A DNA stretch of 64,000 bases from Oceanicoccus sagamiensis (GCF_002117105.1 NZ_CP019343.1:1054001-1118000); one strand, 5' to 3'. Shown: positions 1-11,297, numbered from the stretch's first letter. Translations and numbers: made by a program. Notes: generated from the sequence alone by a model not told the origin.

Positions 1-1458
1 ATTGAAACAGCTGTTGAAGTCGATGACGATATCATGATGGCCTATATGGAAGGTGAAGCACCTTCTATAGAGCAAATCAAAGCCTGTATCCGTAAGGGTA
101 CGCGCGAGCTAACCTTCTTCCCCACTTACTGTGGTTCGGCGTTTAAAAACAAAGGTATTCAGTTAATTCTTGATGCCGTTGTTGATTACTTACCTGCCCC
201 GGATGAAGTTATTCCTCAGCCACTAACAGACGAAGTAGGTGAGCCTACTGGTGAAGTTGCCACTGTTAGCTCTGACGAGCCATTCCGCGCGCTGGCCTTT
301 AAAATTATGGACGACCGTTACGGCGCCCTGACATTTATACGTATTTACTCAGGCGTATTAAATAAAGGTGACACGATTCTTAACTCGTTCACCGGTAAGA
401 CTGAACGTATTGGTCGTATGTGTGAGATGGAAGCCGATGAGCGTAAAGAGCTAAGCTCAGCTCGTGCGGGCGACATTATCGCTATCGTAGGTATGAAAAA
501 CGTTCAAACCGGTCACACACTCTGTGATCCGAAACACGAATGTACGCTTGAAGCCATGGTATTCCCAGAGCCTGTAATCTCTATCGCTGTTATGCCTAAA
601 GATAAAGCTGGCGCCGATAAAATGGGTATTGCTATTGGTAAAATGGTTGCTGAAGATCCTACCTTCCTCGTTCATACGGACGAAGAAAGTGGTCAAACCA
701 TTCTTCGCGGCATGGGCGAGCTTCACCTGGACATCAAGGTCGATATCCTTAACCGTACTTACGGTGTAGAGCTTGAAGTGGGTGAGCCACAGGTTGCCTA
801 CCGTGAAACCATCACTCAGCCCGTTGAAGACTCTTACACTCACAAGAAGCAGTCTGGTGGTTCTGGTCAGTTCGGTAAAATTGATTACCGCATCAAGCCT
901 GGCGAGAAAGGCACTGGCTTTGTGTTCTCATCAACAGTTACCGGCGGTAACGTACCCAAGGAATTCTTCCCTGCTATTGAGAAGGGCTTCCAGGGCATGA
1001 TGGAAACGGGTGTTCTTGCGGGCTTCCCGGTACTTGACGTTGAAATCGAGCTTTTTGATGGTGGCTTCCACGCCGTTGACTCCTCTGCCGTTGCCTTTGA
1101 ATTAGCAGCTCGCGGTGCTTTCCGTCAGTCAATTCCAAAAGCAGGCGCTCAACTGCTTGAACCTGTTATGAAAGTCGATGTATTCACACCAGAAGATCAC
1201 GTAGGTGATGTTATTGGTGACTTGAACCGTCGTCGCGGCATTATTGCCGGTCAGGAAGCGGCAGGCTCTGGTGTTCGCATCAAAGCTGATGTACCTCTTT
1301 CAGAAATGTTCGGTTACATTGGATCACTACGTACCATGACTTCTGGTCGCGGTCAGTTCTCAATGGAATTTGCCCATTACAGCGCATGTCCTAACTCAGT
1401 TTCTGATAAGGTTATTGCCGACGAGAAAGAGAGACAAGCGGCTAAAGCGGCTAAGTAA
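1..1458 (+). CDS. fusA: Elongation factor G paralogue, C-terminal part (cut by window edge)
   Basis: The frame is open from base 1, so the N-terminal GTPase domain lies outside the window; about 485 residues remain. EF-G translocates tRNA and mRNA on the ribosome and helps recycle ribosomes. The end of the G domain (CGSAFKNKG, then [10 protein letters not shown]) is followed by domain II, domain III (GMGELHLDI), domain IV ([29 protein letters not shown]) and domain V ([27 protein letters not shown]). The lone position next to fbp, away from rpsL, rpsG and tuf, suggests a second copy (FusA2 type) rather than the str-operon gene. The family is certain; the paralogue assignment is inference. Confidence 0.93.
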   Translation: METAVEVDDDIMMAYMEGEAPSIEQIKACIRKGTRELTFFPTYCGSAFKNKGIQLILDAVVDYLPAPDEVIPQPLTDEVGEPTGEVATVSSDEPFRALAFKIMDDRYGALTFIRIYSGVLNKGDTILNSFTGKTERIGRMCEMEADERKELSSARAGDIIAIVGMKNVQTGHTLCDPKHECTLEAMVFPEPVISIAVMPKDKAGADKMGIAIGKMVAEDPTFLVHTDEESGQTILRGMGELHLDIKVDILNRTYGVELEVGEPQVAYRETITQPVEDSYTHKKQSGGSGQFGKIDYRIKPGEKGTGFVFSSTVTGGNVPKEFFPAIEKGFQGMMETGVLAGFPVLDVEIELFDGGFHAVDSSAVAFELAARGAFRQSIPKAGAQLLEPVMKVDVFTPEDHVGDVIGDLNRRRGIIAGQEAAGSGVRIKADVPLSEMFGYIGSLRTMTSGRGQFSMEFAHYSACPNSVSDKVIADEKERQAAKAAK

Positions 1459-1476
1459 GCCTCTTTTAGCACCTAT

Positions 1477-1514
1477 AAAAAAACCCCAGCGGCTTAAGCC
1501 TCTGGGGTTTTTTA
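1477..1514. terminator. Bidirectional intrinsic terminator between fusA and fbp
   Basis: The stem AAAAAACCCCAG / CTGGGGTTTTTT encloses a 12-base loop. It has a T tract on both strands and lies between two convergent genes, so it can end transcription from both. Confidence 0.85.
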
Positions 1515-1556
1515 TTGCCTGATGATTGACCGTCACAGGCACGGCAGGGGTATAGC

Positions 1557-2525
1557 CTACTTAGCGTGATAAGCCACACAGGTAGCTACTTCATTAGCAG
1601 CACCCAAAATAACCGGCACACGCTGGTGAATCTGCTCAGGCTGCACATCCAAAATAGGCCCCGTATCGGTATAGGCCAAGCCACCCGCCTGCTCTACTAA
1701 CATCCCCATAGGGTTGGCTTCATACATTAAGCGCAGCTTACCGGGCTTATTAGGCTCTCTATTATCCCAAGGGTAAGTAAACAGTCCGCCGCGACATAGA
1801 ATACGGTGGACATCTGCCACCATCGCCGCCACCCAGCGCATATTGAAGTTTTTTTCACGGGGGCCGTCGCTGCCAGCTAACAGATCACCGATATAGCGCT
1901 GCATAGGCTCTGCCCAGAAGCGCTGGTTCGACATATTGATAGCAAACTCTTTGGTGTCCTTCGCTATAGCCACCTTTTCAACCGTCAGCACAAACTCGCC
2001 AATACGCTGGTCAAGGGTATACATCTGTACCCCTTCACCGGTTGATAGCACCAACATCACGGAGGGGCCATAGAGCACATAACCGGCTGCGGCCTGGTTG
2101 CGGCCGGGCTGGAGAAAGTCCTGCTCACTGACAGCATCGGTAGCGGGAGCTTTAAAGATAGAAAAAATAGTACCCACCATACTGTTGATATCAATATTGG
2201 AGGAGCCATCCAGAGGGTCAAAAGCCACCAGATAGCCCCCCTTATCACTGCCGGCCACAATACCCTCTTCTTCCTCAGAGGCCAGCCCTCGGACAGTACC
2301 GGACGCTAACAGGTAGTCCTTTAACAGGTCGTTGGAGATAACATCCAGCTTCTTCTGGGTCTCACCCTGTACATTCTCCTCACCCGCTGAACCCAATACC
2401 CCTGACATGGCGCCCTGTTGCAAACGATGGGCAATATCCTTACAGGCGACAGCAATCAAATCGATCAGCGATACTAACTCAGGCGGGGTATTACTCTGTT
2501 GAAGCTGACTACTCAGGCGCTGCAT
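1557..2525 (-). CDS. fbp: Fructose-1,6-bisphosphatase, class I
   Basis: This gluconeogenic enzyme hydrolyses fructose-1,6-bisphosphate to fructose-6-phosphate in the cytoplasm. At 322 aa it has the usual class I length. The metal- and substrate-binding motifs are present: LASEEEEG (about residue 80), the inositol-phosphatase signature [11 protein letters not shown] (about 104-114), and the C-terminal [24 protein letters not shown] block. It stands alone, convergent with the EF-G gene and divergent from the MORN gene, with which it shares a 744-base upstream region carrying a CRP/Vfr-like site. Together with acs nearby it fits growth on acetate or other gluconeogenic substrates. Confidence 0.96.
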   Translation of the reverse strand: MQRLSSQLQQSNTPPELVSLIDLIAVACKDIAHRLQQGAMSGVLGSAGEENVQGETQKKLDVISNDLLKDYLLASGTVRGLASEEEEGIVAGSDKGGYLVAFDPLDGSSNIDINSMVGTIFSIFKAPATDAVSEQDFLQPGRNQAAAGYVLYGPSVMLVLSTGEGVQMYTLDQRIGEFVLTVEKVAIAKDTKEFAINMSNQRFWAEPMQRYIGDLLAGSDGPREKNFNMRWVAAMVADVHRILCRGGLFTYPWDNREPNKPGKLRLMYEANPMGMLVEQAGGLAYTDTGPILDVQPEQIHQRVPVILGAANEVATCVAYHAK

Positions 2526-3269
2526 GGCGGTTCCTTATTATTGGTCGAAAACTGTCACTCGTGGGAATGACGATCATTAATGGGGAAATACGTATTCGGG
2601 GACGCATTATGCCAATTCACAGGAACACTGTCAGCCTTAAGGGGCTACTTGATGGCAATCTTGCCAGGACGATTTACCCGACAAAAACGCAAAACAGACT
2701 AAACAGCCAATACTTGCCTCCTATTGCTTAGACTTTTTTGCCAGCATCCTCCCCTTGCAAGCAACACCTGGTTATTAAAACCGGCTTAATTCCAAACGAC
2801 AGAAAAACGTTAAACCCTGCCTCAGCAAACTAACGCGAACGCTAAGTGATTGATTAAAAAAACCAATATCGCTCTTGGCAGTGGCAAACAGGCGCTCAGG
2901 AAGACCATTCCCTATAACAGCTTTGTGACATAGGTCACACCACACCCAAAAAAGAAGTGATTAAAGAAAAAATACTGTCATTTTTTTGATTTTTAAAATC
3001 ACTTTTAAAACCACCACACGAAAAACGAAAAAAAACTGACACCAAAAACATCAGTATTTGTACCTATAGGGGCCATGTGACAAAAAACTTACAGCATTGA
3101 AAATCATTTCATGCAAAAAAATTATTTTTCCGCAACCGTTTTTTAAAATGTAAATATTACTATGAGAATCACGTCACTTTTACCAGTTGAAGGCGATCAT
3201 TATCTAATCTAGTCTGAACGTGAACTTGGGAAAACCATTGAATAAAAAAGAATATCGAGGAACTTTAAA
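2526..3269. other. Intergenic region between divergent fbp and MORN genes
   Basis: This is 744 bases without a credible gene. The part right of 2900 is very A+T rich with long A and T runs. The only site I can name is a CRP/Vfr-type palindrome at 2934-2949. A GAGG ribosome-binding site at 3257-3260 serves the 3270 gene. Confidence 0.6.
2934..2949. promoter_or_regulatory. CRP/Vfr-like binding site
   Basis: TGTGA-CATAGG-TCACA matches both half-sites of the CRP consensus TGTGA-N6-TCACA exactly. It lies about 410 bases upstream of fbp and 320 upstream of the MORN gene, so either could be the target. The match is seen; the regulation is inferred. Confidence 0.6.
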
Positions 3270-3782
3270 ATGAAAATAGCAACAGCAGCAACACTAGCGT
3301 TTTTCATTTCTTCAATGGCCCACGCAGTTGATTCATCTGATTCTATATCAGCGGATCTGGATTATTGCAAAGTACCCTACACTGACACAACGGACGGCAG
3401 TAGCGGTACTTATCGCGGCCAATGTTTAAATGAAAAGCCTCACGGTTCTGGATCGGTTGATTTTTTTAACGGATCTAAACTGGCAGGTCACTTTAATAAA
3501 GGCATACTTGCTGGCAATGGAGTTTATACCTCTGCTGACGGCAACATCTATAAAGGCGGCTGGCAAAAAGGCAAACGCCATGGCCAGGGCACGTTCACAT
3601 GGGCCCGTGGCAGCAGCTATGAAGGTGAATGGATTGACGATAAACGCCATGGTAAAGGTGTTTTTAAGTGGTCCAACGGAAATCGCTTTGAAGGTGAATT
3701 TCGTGACAACAAGCGTTACAACGGCAAGTATTACACCAGCACCGGTCGCGTGTATAACTGCCGCTTAGGCCAATGCAAATAG
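3270..3782 (+). CDS. Exported MORN-repeat protein
   Basis: The protein has 170 aa with an N-terminal signal peptide (MKIATAATLAFFISSMAHA, cleavage about residue 19). At least four MORN repeats follow (YRGQCLNEKPHGSGSV, YKGGWQKGKRHGQGTF, YEGEWIDDKRHGKGVF, FEGEFRDNKRYNGKY). MORN repeats form beta-hairpin stacks that bind partners or lipids; no enzymatic domain is visible. A GAGGA ribosome-binding site precedes the ATG, and an intrinsic terminator follows, so it is a single-gene unit. The likely location is the periplasm. The function is unknown. Confidence 0.85.
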   Translation: MKIATAATLAFFISSMAHAVDSSDSISADLDYCKVPYTDTTDGSSGTYRGQCLNEKPHGSGSVDFFNGSKLAGHFNKGILAGNGVYTSADGNIYKGGWQKGKRHGQGTFTWARGSSYEGEWIDDKRHGKGVFKWSNGNRFEGEFRDNKRYNGKYYTSTGRVYNCRLGQCK

Positions 3783-3889
3783 GCCGACAGTAATCGTCGA
3801 TAATAGTCGTCGTCGCATTAATCAGTAGTAAGTCATCTTACAAGTCGTTACTGATATAGCGTACAGTTTTATCGGCAATTCTCCCCCCG

Positions 3890-3928
3890 TCTCCCCCTGA
3901 TGTTTGTAGTAGGGGGAGATTTTTTTTT
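3890..3928 (+). terminator. Intrinsic terminator of the MORN gene
   Basis: The stem TCTCCCCCT / AGGGGGAGA has a 12-base loop and is followed by nine T residues. Confidence 0.9.
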
Positions 3929-3974
3929 GCCAACACTTCCTATCATTCCCGCGCAAGCAAAAGCCCATATTCCG

Positions 3975-4044
3975 TAGGGTGGATTATAATCCACCGATTT
4001 TGACCGGCTCGGGGCTGGGCTTGGTGGATTGTAATCCACCCTAC
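3975..4044. repeat. Dispersed palindromic repeat, head-to-head pair
   Basis: The palindromes GGTGGATTATAATCCACC (3978-3995) and GGTGGATTGTAATCCACC (4023-4040) are flanked outward by TAG and CTA, giving a composite inverted unit of about 70 bases. Related copies sit near 17291-17354 and 25238-25260. All lie at gene ends, as REP-type elements often do. Confidence 0.8.
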
Positions 4045-4067
4045 AATGATGGGTGAATGATTCTGCG

Positions 4068-6002
4068 TTATTTATTGAGGCGGTTTTCTATTAACTGATC
4101 AACCACCGAAGGATCTGCCAGGGTCGAGGTATCGCCCAGTTCCAATTCATTAGCAGCCACTTTTCTTAAAATACGTCGCATAATTTTTCCTGACCGGGTT
4201 TTCGGCAAACCCGGTGCCCACTGAATTAAATCCGGCTTGGCAATTGGGCCAATTTCCTGGACGCACATTTGAATTAACTCAGCCAATAATTGATCGGAGG
4301 GTTGATGCCCGGCCATCAAGGTGACATAGGCATAGATACCCTGCCCTTTAATATCGTGGGGATAACCTACCACCGCCGCTTCAGCAACATCATCATGCAA
4401 AACTAATGCGCTTTCGACTTCTGCCGTCCCCATACGGTGACCGGAGACATTCAATACATCATCAACCCGGCCTGTAATCCAGTAATAACCATCTTCATCA
4501 CGACGGGCACCATCGCCCGTAAAGTAATAGCCTTTATAGGTACTAAAATAGGTATCGATCATTCGCTGATGATCGCCATAAACACTGCGGATTTGGCTGG
4601 GCCAGGACGCCTTAATCGCCAGATTACCCTCACCAGCACCGGTGATTTCATTACCGTCGTTATCCAACAAGATAGGCTGTACCCCAAAAAACGGACGGGT
4701 GGCGGAACCGGGTTTTAAGGCTGTCGCCCCCGGTAGCGGCGTTAACATATGGGCACCGGTTTCAGTTTGCCACCAGGTATCCACAATCGGGCAACGGGCT
4801 TCGCCCACCACACGGTGATACCACTCCCAGGCTTCGGGGTTAATCGGCTCACCGACAGTCCCCAGTAATTTGATAGAGCTGCGGGAGGTACGCGTTACAA
4901 ATTCGTCGCCCACCCCCATCAGTGCACGAATCGCGGTAGGGGCGGTATAAAAGATATTGACCTGATGCTTGTCACAGATTTCCCAACAACGGGCGGCATC
5001 GGGGTAAGTCGGTACACCTTCAAATAATAGCGTGGTTGCACCGTTGGCCAAGGGGCCATAAAGACTATAAGAATGGCCGGTTATCCAACCCACATCTGCC
5101 GTACACCAATAGATATCACCCTCCTGGTAATCAAAGGTATATTTAAAGGTCATTGCCGCCTGTAGCAGATAGCCGGCAGTACTATGCAATACGCCCTTAG
5201 GCTGGCCGGTTGAACCGGAGGTATACAAAATAAATAATGGATCTTCGGCATCCATCAGCTCTGGCTCACACTGATCGGATGCTTCAGCCACCGCTTCGTG
5301 ATACCAGATATCGCGGCCTTCAGTCCAGGCGATATCACCACCGGTGCGCTGGACGGTTACCACCGTATGCACATTCGGGCAGGATTCCAGTGCCAGGTCA
5401 GCATTGGCCTTTAGCGGAACCGACTTACCACCACGAACACCTTCGTCGGCAGTAATCAGGGTTTGGCAATCGGAGTTTAAAATCCGGTCCTTTAACGCTT
5501 CGGGGGAGAACCCACCAAAGACGACCGAGTGGATAGCGCCGATACGGGCACAAGCCAGCATGGCATAAGCCGCTTCAACCACCATAGGTATATAGATACA
5601 CACCCTATCGCCTTTTTTTACGCCGCGCTGCTTTAAGACATTGGCCAGCTTGCAGACCTGCTGGTGTAGTTCGCGATAACTGATAGTTTTAGCATCAGCC
5701 GGGTCATCCCCTTCCCAAATAATCGCGGTTTGGTCGCCTCGGGTTTCAAGATGTCTATCAATGCAGTTATAGGTCAGGTTCAATTTGCCATCAATAAACC
5801 AGGCCGCCTCGCCTTTGATAAAGTCATACTCGCTCACTTTACTCCAGCGCTGGTCCCAGCTTAGAAATTGCTCCGCCTGCTCGGCCCAAAATTGATCGGG
5901 GTTTTCAACAGACTGCTGATACATCGCGTGGTATTGCTGCTCATTGATATGGGCATTGCTGGCAAATTCAGCTGGAACCGGATAGACATGTACTTCACTC
6001 AT
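4068..6002 (-). CDS. acs: Acetyl-CoA synthetase
   Basis: The enzyme activates acetate with ATP and CoA to acetyl-CoA through an acetyl-adenylate. At 644 aa it has the usual length. The adenylate-forming core motif [15 protein letters not shown] is near residue 265, the acetate-pocket WWQTETG near 412, the domain-hinge [20 protein letters not shown] near 495, and the C-terminal [11 protein letters not shown] has the catalytic Lys that is acetylated by Pat-type enzymes. It lies next to the panBC/cbrAB block, as an acs gene does in Pseudomonas, where acetate use is under CbrAB control. That regulation is inference here. Confidence 0.97.
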   Translation of the reverse strand: MSEVHVYPVPAEFASNAHINEQQYHAMYQQSVENPDQFWAEQAEQFLSWDQRWSKVSEYDFIKGEAAWFIDGKLNLTYNCIDRHLETRGDQTAIIWEGDDPADAKTISYRELHQQVCKLANVLKQRGVKKGDRVCIYIPMVVEAAYAMLACARIGAIHSVVFGGFSPEALKDRILNSDCQTLITADEGVRGGKSVPLKANADLALESCPNVHTVVTVQRTGGDIAWTEGRDIWYHEAVAEASDQCEPELMDAEDPLFILYTSGSTGQPKGVLHSTAGYLLQAAMTFKYTFDYQEGDIYWCTADVGWITGHSYSLYGPLANGATTLLFEGVPTYPDAARCWEICDKHQVNIFYTAPTAIRALMGVGDEFVTRTSRSSIKLLGTVGEPINPEAWEWYHRVVGEARCPIVDTWWQTETGAHMLTPLPGATALKPGSATRPFFGVQPILLDNDGNEITGAGEGNLAIKASWPSQIRSVYGDHQRMIDTYFSTYKGYYFTGDGARRDEDGYYWITGRVDDVLNVSGHRMGTAEVESALVLHDDVAEAAVVGYPHDIKGQGIYAYVTLMAGHQPSDQLLAELIQMCVQEIGPIAKPDLIQWAPGLPKTRSGKIMRRILRKVAANELELGDTSTLADPSVVDQLIENRLNK

Positions 6003-6237
6003 AAATTATCCCTGGATAGAATGTTGTGGCCATCACCAAAATGACAGCGCTGTCTTTATTTCAATTACCGGAAGAATAGCGTACTTTTGGGATGGAAGGA
6101 ATATGTAAATGCTTATGCCAGTCAGTACCTGGAAGCATTTCAGCACAGGCTGAAAGACACACTCCCGCCAAGGGCGAGAGCGATGGAAAAAGAAGGGAGA
6201 AAGCCTGAGTTATAGCAGTATCAGGGCAGGCAACAAC

Positions 6238-7122
6238 TTAATGCGCCGCTAACATGCCCCAGTCCTGACTAGGATTCAGTGTCAGGGTGACATTATCAAT
6301 CAGGCGAGGCGTGCCGAGCTTAGCCGCTGCCAGAATAACAATCTGCTCGGTATCACCAGTGACTTCACCTAAGGTCACTGCGTCGCGAACGGAAAAATAG
6401 TCCGGCTCAAAACCTGCGTTTTTCAAAGCTTCAGTACAATAGTCTTCAAGCTCCTGATAACTATCAAAACCACAGGCGATGGCCTCACGGCAATCGAGTA
6501 AGGTCTTATGCAGCGCGGGGGCAATGGAGCGTTGCTCTTCCGTTAAATAGCCATTACGTGAACTTAGCGCCAGACCATCAACATCACGGGCGGTTTCTTC
6601 ACCAATAATATCGATGGGCATACACAGGTCTTTAACCATTTTTTCAATAATGGCCAATTGCTGAAAGTCTTTCTTGCCGAAAATAGCGGTATCAGGCTGT
6701 ACGATCTGGAACAACTTGTTAACCACCGTGGCAACGCCAGCAAAGTGGCCCGGGCGGCTAGCGCCACACAGGGTGTCAGACAAATCAGGAACAACCACCA
6801 AGGTCTGTTGATCCATCCCCTCAGGGTAAATCTCTTCGACATCGGGGTAGAGAAGGTAATTCACCCCCTCAGCAAATAATTTTTCTTTATCGGCTGCCAG
6901 GGTACGAGGATAGTTATCCAGGTCCTCATTGGCGCCAAACTGCAGTGGATTGACAAAAATACTGACCACCACAATATCAGCCACTTGCTTGGCTCGACGA
7001 ACCAGCTGGATATGGCCTTCATGCAGGTTGCCCATAGTAGGCACGAACGCGACTCTCTTACCATTGAGCTTATCTCTGGTAATGGCGCTTCGTAATTGCT
7101 TGCTCTTGCTGAATGTTTTCAT
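6238..7122 (-). CDS. panC: Pantothenate synthetase
   Basis: The enzyme condenses pantoate and beta-alanine with ATP to pantothenate, the last step of vitamin B5 synthesis. The motifs [11 protein letters not shown] (HxGH-type nucleotide site), [17 protein letters not shown] and LSSRNGYL are present. I start it at the ATG for MKTFSK (7122), which has AGGAAG nine bases upstream, rather than at a TTG three codons earlier; this gives 294 aa. Unusually, about 600 non-coding bases separate it from panB, so the two may not be cotranscribed. Confidence 0.95.
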   Translation of the reverse strand: MKTFSKSKQLRSAITRDKLNGKRVAFVPTMGNLHEGHIQLVRRAKQVADIVVVSIFVNPLQFGANEDLDNYPRTLAADKEKLFAEGVNYLLYPDVEEIYPEGMDQQTLVVVPDLSDTLCGASRPGHFAGVATVVNKLFQIVQPDTAIFGKKDFQQLAIIEKMVKDLCMPIDIIGEETARDVDGLALSSRNGYLTEEQRSIAPALHKTLLDCREAIACGFDSYQELEDYCTEALKNAGFEPDYFSVRDAVTLGEVTGDTEQIVILAAAKLGTPRLIDNVTLTLNPSQDWGMLAAH

Positions 7123-7727
7123 TTCACTCAACTTCCTACGTTAATTCAGAACCCAAGTCATCATCACTTAATCGTGCTTTGATGCTGCTTGCCATGATTA
7201 CCGCCCCAACCTTTACGATAGAAGGTAGATCATGTTTTCACCACTGGAAGGAGCCAAACAGTGCATATTTGCTGACCGTTTTTCCAGAGGCGGGCAAGTA
7301 TGCCCGAATCATTAGGGGGGATCAATGATATAAGCAGGGAAAATCGTACAAATTTGTTACCAAAAGAAGCACGTGCAAAAAGTAACAAAACAGACTAAAT
7401 GCTGTTTCCTGACTCCCGCCTGCGGACACTACTGCTCGGAATAAATGCTGCTGTTTTGCCGGAGGTCTTGTGGGAGTTGATCTTGATGGGTAATGCCTGC
7501 CGGGAGACTTGATGATTGCAGGGAGCGAGTGAGGGCTATCGCCTGAGTGTGTGAATCTAAAGATTGCAAAAAGACCTGAAAAGAAAGCGTAAACGTGATG
7601 CCAGAGCTCAACCATCTACTAAGCCAAATCCACCACCAGAAATAAGGTAAAACCTAGTGATGAATGCATTCCGGCCAGCAGTGCGCCTGCCCGGGAATGA
7701 CGGTGCTATAAATGAGCGACCGGGAAG
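7123..7727. other. Long panB-panC spacer without a gene
   Basis: About 600 bases lie between two genes that usually adjoin. Open frames here have no family features. A short interspersed repeat with the ends CATTCCGGCC and CCCGGGAATGAC is at about 7665-7706; similar CATTCCCGCGC strings occur at about 3947 and 17187. I see no promoter or RNA gene that I can defend. Confidence 0.5.
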
Positions 7728-8519
7728 CTAGCTAAAGCCGTGCTCTGCCGCAGGGAATGTCCCCTCTTTAACGGCGTCATTGTAGGCCTTGAGCGCCGAC
7801 TGCACACTGTCATTGTCGGCCAGGAAGTTGCGGACAAACTTGGGCTTGTGGCCACATAAACCGAGCATATCGTAAAGTACCAGAACCTGGGCATCCGTAT
7901 CAGCACCGGCACCGATTCCGATCACGGGAATACTCAGGGCCTGAGTGATCTGGACGGCCAACTCCGAGGGGATACACTCCAACACCAACATACTGGCTCC
8001 TGCCGCTTCAACCCGCTTGGCATCTTCCAAAATAGCGGCGGCCTGGTCGGAGTTGCGGCCCTGCACTTTAAAGCCACCAAAGGCATTGACCGATTGCGGT
8101 GTCAGGCCAAGGTGAGCACAGACTGGAATACCGCGCTCGGTCATCGCCGTAATGCTTTCCAGTAACCACTCGCCACCTTCGAGTTTGACCATATTAGCGC
8201 CAGCGCGCATCAGGGCCGCGGCGTTAGTTAGTGTTTGCTCAAGGGTGCTATAACTTCCAAACGGCAGGTCGCCGATAATAAGCGGCGCTTTGCAACCGCG
8301 GCTAATACAGCCAGTATGGTAGACCATCTCATCCATGGTGACGGGCAAGGTACTGCTATGCCCTTGCACCACCATACCCAGCGAATCACCCACCAAAATA
8401 ACCTCGATACCCGCCTCTTCAATCAAGCCAGCAAAGGTAGCGTCGTAAGCGGCGATCACAGAGAATTTCTCCCCTGCGGCTTTATGGGCTTGTAATGTAG
8501 TGACAGTAACTTTGCTCAT
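7728..8519 (-). CDS. panB: 3-methyl-2-oxobutanoate hydroxymethyltransferase
   Basis: The enzyme transfers a hydroxymethyl group from methylene-tetrahydrofolate to 2-oxoisovalerate, giving ketopantoate. It has 263 aa, the normal length. Motifs: VITAYDATFA-like start ([10 protein letters not shown]), [11 protein letters not shown] with the metal-binding Asp, DLPFGSY, VKLEGG, and [18 protein letters not shown]. It uses a folate cofactor and lies near folK, as in related genomes. Confidence 0.96.
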   Translation of the reverse strand: MSKVTVTTLQAHKAAGEKFSVIAAYDATFAGLIEEAGIEVILVGDSLGMVVQGHSSTLPVTMDEMVYHTGCISRGCKAPLIIGDLPFGSYSTLEQTLTNAAALMRAGANMVKLEGGEWLLESITAMTERGIPVCAHLGLTPQSVNAFGGFKVQGRNSDQAAAILEDAKRVEAAGASMLVLECIPSELAVQITQALSIPVIGIGAGADTDAQVLVLYDMLGLCGHKPKFVRNFLADNDSVQSALKAYNDAVKEGTFPAAEHGFS

Positions 8520-8572
8520 AATATAACTCTATCAGGTAATTTCAGTGGCCCAATGCCCTGATTGCCAACCGG

Positions 8573-9253
8573 TCAGATAAAGGTTGGGTTAAAGTAATGG
8601 CGACCACGACGAATATTCAATAAGTAATCCACCAGTTGCACATAGTCATCCTGGCGATTAATCACATCCAATTCATCGGCATTGACGATTAATAGCGGCG
8701 CATCATCGTAATAAAGAAAAAACTCGCTATAGGCCTCGTTAATCGATTCCAGATATTCTCTGGCGATACGCTGCTCAAAATTGATACCGCGGTTTTCGAT
8801 GCGAGAGAGTAGTACGTCCACCGATGCCTGTAAATAGATAACCAGGTCTGGCTTGGGCGCATCGATGGTGAGTTGCTGATACACTTTTTGATAGAGCTGG
8901 AATTCATCTTCATCCAGGTTCAGCTGGGCAAACAGGCGGTCCTTCTCAATCAGAAAGTCCGCCACCCTGACTGGCTCAAAGATATCACCCTGCCGCAGAT
9001 CCTGAATCTGCTGACTGCGCTGAAATAGAAAAAACAATTGTGTGGCCAGAGCCGCGTTCTTCTGGTTTTGATAGAAACGCTCCAGAAAGGGGTTTTCTTC
9101 GGCGTTTTCCAATAACATTTGGTAATTAAAGGTTTCTGCCAACTGCTTGGCCAGCGTGGTCTTACCCACACCAATAGCACCCTCAACGGCAATAAAGCTG
9201 GGCGGGGTGCGGTCTTTTAAATCTAAAACCGTTTGGACGGCGTCCTGGTTCAC
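8573..9253 (-). CDS. Deoxynucleoside kinase family protein
   Basis: This 226-aa P-loop kinase has Walker A GAIGVGKTT near residue 25, the ERF-type substrate segment (NPFLERFYQ), and the LID region RGINFEQRIAREYLESINEAY. The family phosphorylates deoxynucleosides (often deoxyadenosine or deoxyguanosine) in salvage. It lies between panB and folK, where the Pseudomonas order as I recall it has no gene. The gap to panB is 53 bases and to folK 97, so it is probably cotranscribed. The substrate cannot be told from sequence. Confidence 0.88.
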   Translation of the reverse strand: MNQDAVQTVLDLKDRTPPSFIAVEGAIGVGKTTLAKQLAETFNYQMLLENAEENPFLERFYQNQKNAALATQLFFLFQRSQQIQDLRQGDIFEPVRVADFLIEKDRLFAQLNLDEDEFQLYQKVYQQLTIDAPKPDLVIYLQASVDVLLSRIENRGINFEQRIAREYLESINEAYSEFFLYYDDAPLLIVNADELDVINRQDDYVQLVDYLLNIRRGRHYFNPTFI

Positions 9254-9350
9254 AACGAATCTCCATCGGTTGGTCGTGTTGCGGCGGGCACTGTTATCAG
9301 CACTCTCGTTATTGCCTGACTATTTATTCGCGGCTTATTGTAGGGCAAGT

Positions 9351-9842
9351 TTATGCACTCACCAAATCCAAACCCTGCATACCCAGCTCTGCGACCTGCT
9401 CTTTAAGAGGTACACCATTGGCCAGCACTAATGCTGGCGCTATGTCATACAGCGGCCGCAATACAAAATTGCGCTCCAGCATCCGTGGATGGGGAACCGT
9501 CAACGTTGGCTGATCAATCAGCCTATCGGCATAGAGCAAAATATCTAAATCCAAGGTTCGGGGACCCCAGCGCTGTACTCGCTTGCGCTCATGGGCATTT
9601 TCGATGGATTGCAGCAGTGTCAAAAGCGTCAGTGGCTCGGCCGCTGTATGCAGCTCTACCACGCCGTTGATATAGTCCGGCTGCTCGGGGCCTACGGCAA
9701 CGCTTTGGTACCAGGGGGAGACGGCAGTTACTGCCGATTCAGGCAACGCCCTCAAAGCCTCGACGGCCCGCCCCACCTGAGACAAGGGCTCTTCAAGATT
9801 GCTACCTAAGGCAATATAGCAGCACTGCATGGTTACCGGCAT
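9351..9842 (-). CDS. folK: HPPK, 2-amino-4-hydroxy-6-hydroxymethyldihydropteridine pyrophosphokinase
   Basis: The enzyme transfers pyrophosphate from ATP to 6-hydroxymethyl-dihydropterin in folate synthesis. It has 163 aa. YIALGSNLEEP is at the N-terminus; the signature RWGPRTLDLDILLYADR near residue 90-106 carries the two metal-binding Asp residues; LTVPHPRMLERNFVLRPL follows. It lies 39 bases downstream of pcnB, so the two form an operon, as in other gammaproteobacteria. Confidence 0.96.
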   Translation of the reverse strand: MPVTMQCCYIALGSNLEEPLSQVGRAVEALRALPESAVTAVSPWYQSVAVGPEQPDYINGVVELHTAAEPLTLLTLLQSIENAHERKRVQRWGPRTLDLDILLYADRLIDQPTLTVPHPRMLERNFVLRPLYDIAPALVLANGVPLKEQVAELGMQGLDLVSA

Positions 9843-9881
9843 AGTTATCTGTACCCAGCTATATAAAAAAGACCTTTGCGC

Positions 9882-11297
9882 TTACTCGGTAAATTGAGAA
9901 TCAGAGCCCGACGACTGCCTGGGTTTTTTGCGGGGGCGGCGGCGCTTGCTTCTTTTGTCCTGCAACTTCTCTGTCATCGCAGCGCGCTGGTCCGGACTGC
10001 GGTTTTGGTAGTCTGTCCACCACTGCCCCAAATTATCGGTTTCCTCACCCGCCTGCTCCCGCAATAGCAAGAAGTCATAAGCAGCACGAAAGCGACGATT
10101 TTCCATCAATTGCTCTGCCTTGCGACCGCCACGTCGTGGCAGGCGTAGCTGCATATCCCAGATCTCTCGCATCGGCATACCAAAGCGCTTGGGAATGGAG
10201 GTCGATTGCTGCTGCCGCGACACCACTTCCTGTGCAGCTTGATGCATAGCGGGTACGGCGGGCACCCCCTCTTTGAGTAATTGCTGCTGCCGCTCACTGA
10301 CCGCGGGCCATAACAGAGCAGCATAGATAAACGCGGGGGTTACCGGCTTACCCTGCTGGATACGGGCATCGGTATTCTTTAAGGCTTGTAACACCAGGCG
10401 CTGATAGTGCTCTTGCTCCAGGCTATGCTGTATTTGCGGGAATAGCGGCTCAAATAAACCAAACTCCTGCATTAAGTTATAGACATCGACACCGCGGCCG
10501 GACATAAATAATTTCAGCACCTCATCAAACATACGTGCCGCCGGTATATCGGCCAGCGAGGGGGCCAAATCATAGATTGGCGCTGCGGTTTTCGGCTCAA
10601 TGGTAAACCCCAGCTTGGCAGCAAAACGCACCACCCGCAGCATTCTTACCGGGTCTTCCCGGTAACGGGTTTCAGGATCACCAATAACCCGAATCACCTT
10701 ATTTTCAAGGTCTTTTAAGCCATGAGTGTAATCATAAATGGCAAAGTCAGCGGTGGTGTAATACAAGGCATTGATAGTCAGATCACGGCGAATAGCATCT
10801 TCTTCTACGGTGCCAAAAACATTATCCCTTAATAGCATGCCATTTTGAGAGCGGGCAGATTGCTGGTTCTTAGGCCTTTTACCCCTGGTGCTCTCTTCAG
10901 TCTGTTCATGGGTACCACGGAAGGTGGTCACCTCAATCACTTCACGACCAAAGCGCACATGAACAATTTTAAAACGGCGGCCAATAATACGGGAGTTGCG
11001 AAATAGCTTATTCACCTGCTCAGGGGTCGCATCGGTGGCAATATCAAAATCTTTGGGGCGCCCACCCAATAGCAAATCCCGAACACCACCACCCACCAGA
11101 AAACCCTCATAACCGGCTTTGCGCAGGGTGCTCATCACTCTCAGAGCGGCATCGCTAATATGTTTGCGGGAAATACTGTGCTGGTCGCGGGGAATGATAT
11201 GCGGATCTATAGAATTAGGGTCAATATCACTGGAGCCTGTACTCTTACCGAGCACGCCTTTGACTCGCTCAATTGCGTTGGAGAACAACTTTGCCAT
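9882..11297 (-). CDS. pcnB: Poly(A) polymerase I
   Basis: The enzyme adds 3' poly(A) tails to RNA and so promotes decay. It has 471 aa. The nucleotidyltransferase motif FLVGGGVRDLLLGGRPKDFDIATDA carries the catalytic Asp pair (about residues 61-85). RRDLTINAL and the DPVRMLRVVRFAAKLGF block (RNA-binding region) are present. The C-terminus is basic (KRSKRRRPRKKPRQ), typical of PcnB rather than CCA-adding enzymes. Two sigma-54-promoted small RNA genes on the same strand end upstream of it, so read-through into pcnB is possible. Confidence 0.95.
   Translation of the reverse strand: MAKLFSNAIERVKGVLGKSTGSSDIDPNSIDPHIIPRDQHSISRKHISDAALRVMSTLRKAGYEGFLVGGGVRDLLLGGRPKDFDIATDATPEQVNKLFRNSRIIGRRFKIVHVRFGREVIEVTTFRGTHEQTEESTRGKRPKNQQSARSQNGMLLRDNVFGTVEEDAIRRDLTINALYYTTADFAIYDYTHGLKDLENKVIRVIGDPETRYREDPVRMLRVVRFAAKLGFTIEPKTAAPIYDLAPSLADIPAARMFDEVLKLFMSGRGVDVYNLMQEFGLFEPLFPQIQHSLEQEHYQRLVLQALKNTDARIQQGKPVTPAFIYAALLWPAVSERQQQLLKEGVPAVPAMHQAAQEVVSRQQQSTSIPKRFGMPMREIWDMQLRLPRRGGRKAEQLMENRRFRAAYDFLLLREQAGEETDNLGQWWTDYQNRSPDQRAAMTEKLQDKRSKRRRPRKKPRQSSGSDSQFTE

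Noticed and set aside
457-843. 128-codon antisense frame inside the EF-G gene
   Set aside because: It is a shadow of a highly conserved gene on the other strand.
7322-7615. 97-codon minus-strand frame in the panB-panC spacer
   Set aside because: There is no ribosome-binding site, domain or biased composition, and its Cys/His/Phe-rich peptide looks like non-coding sequence.
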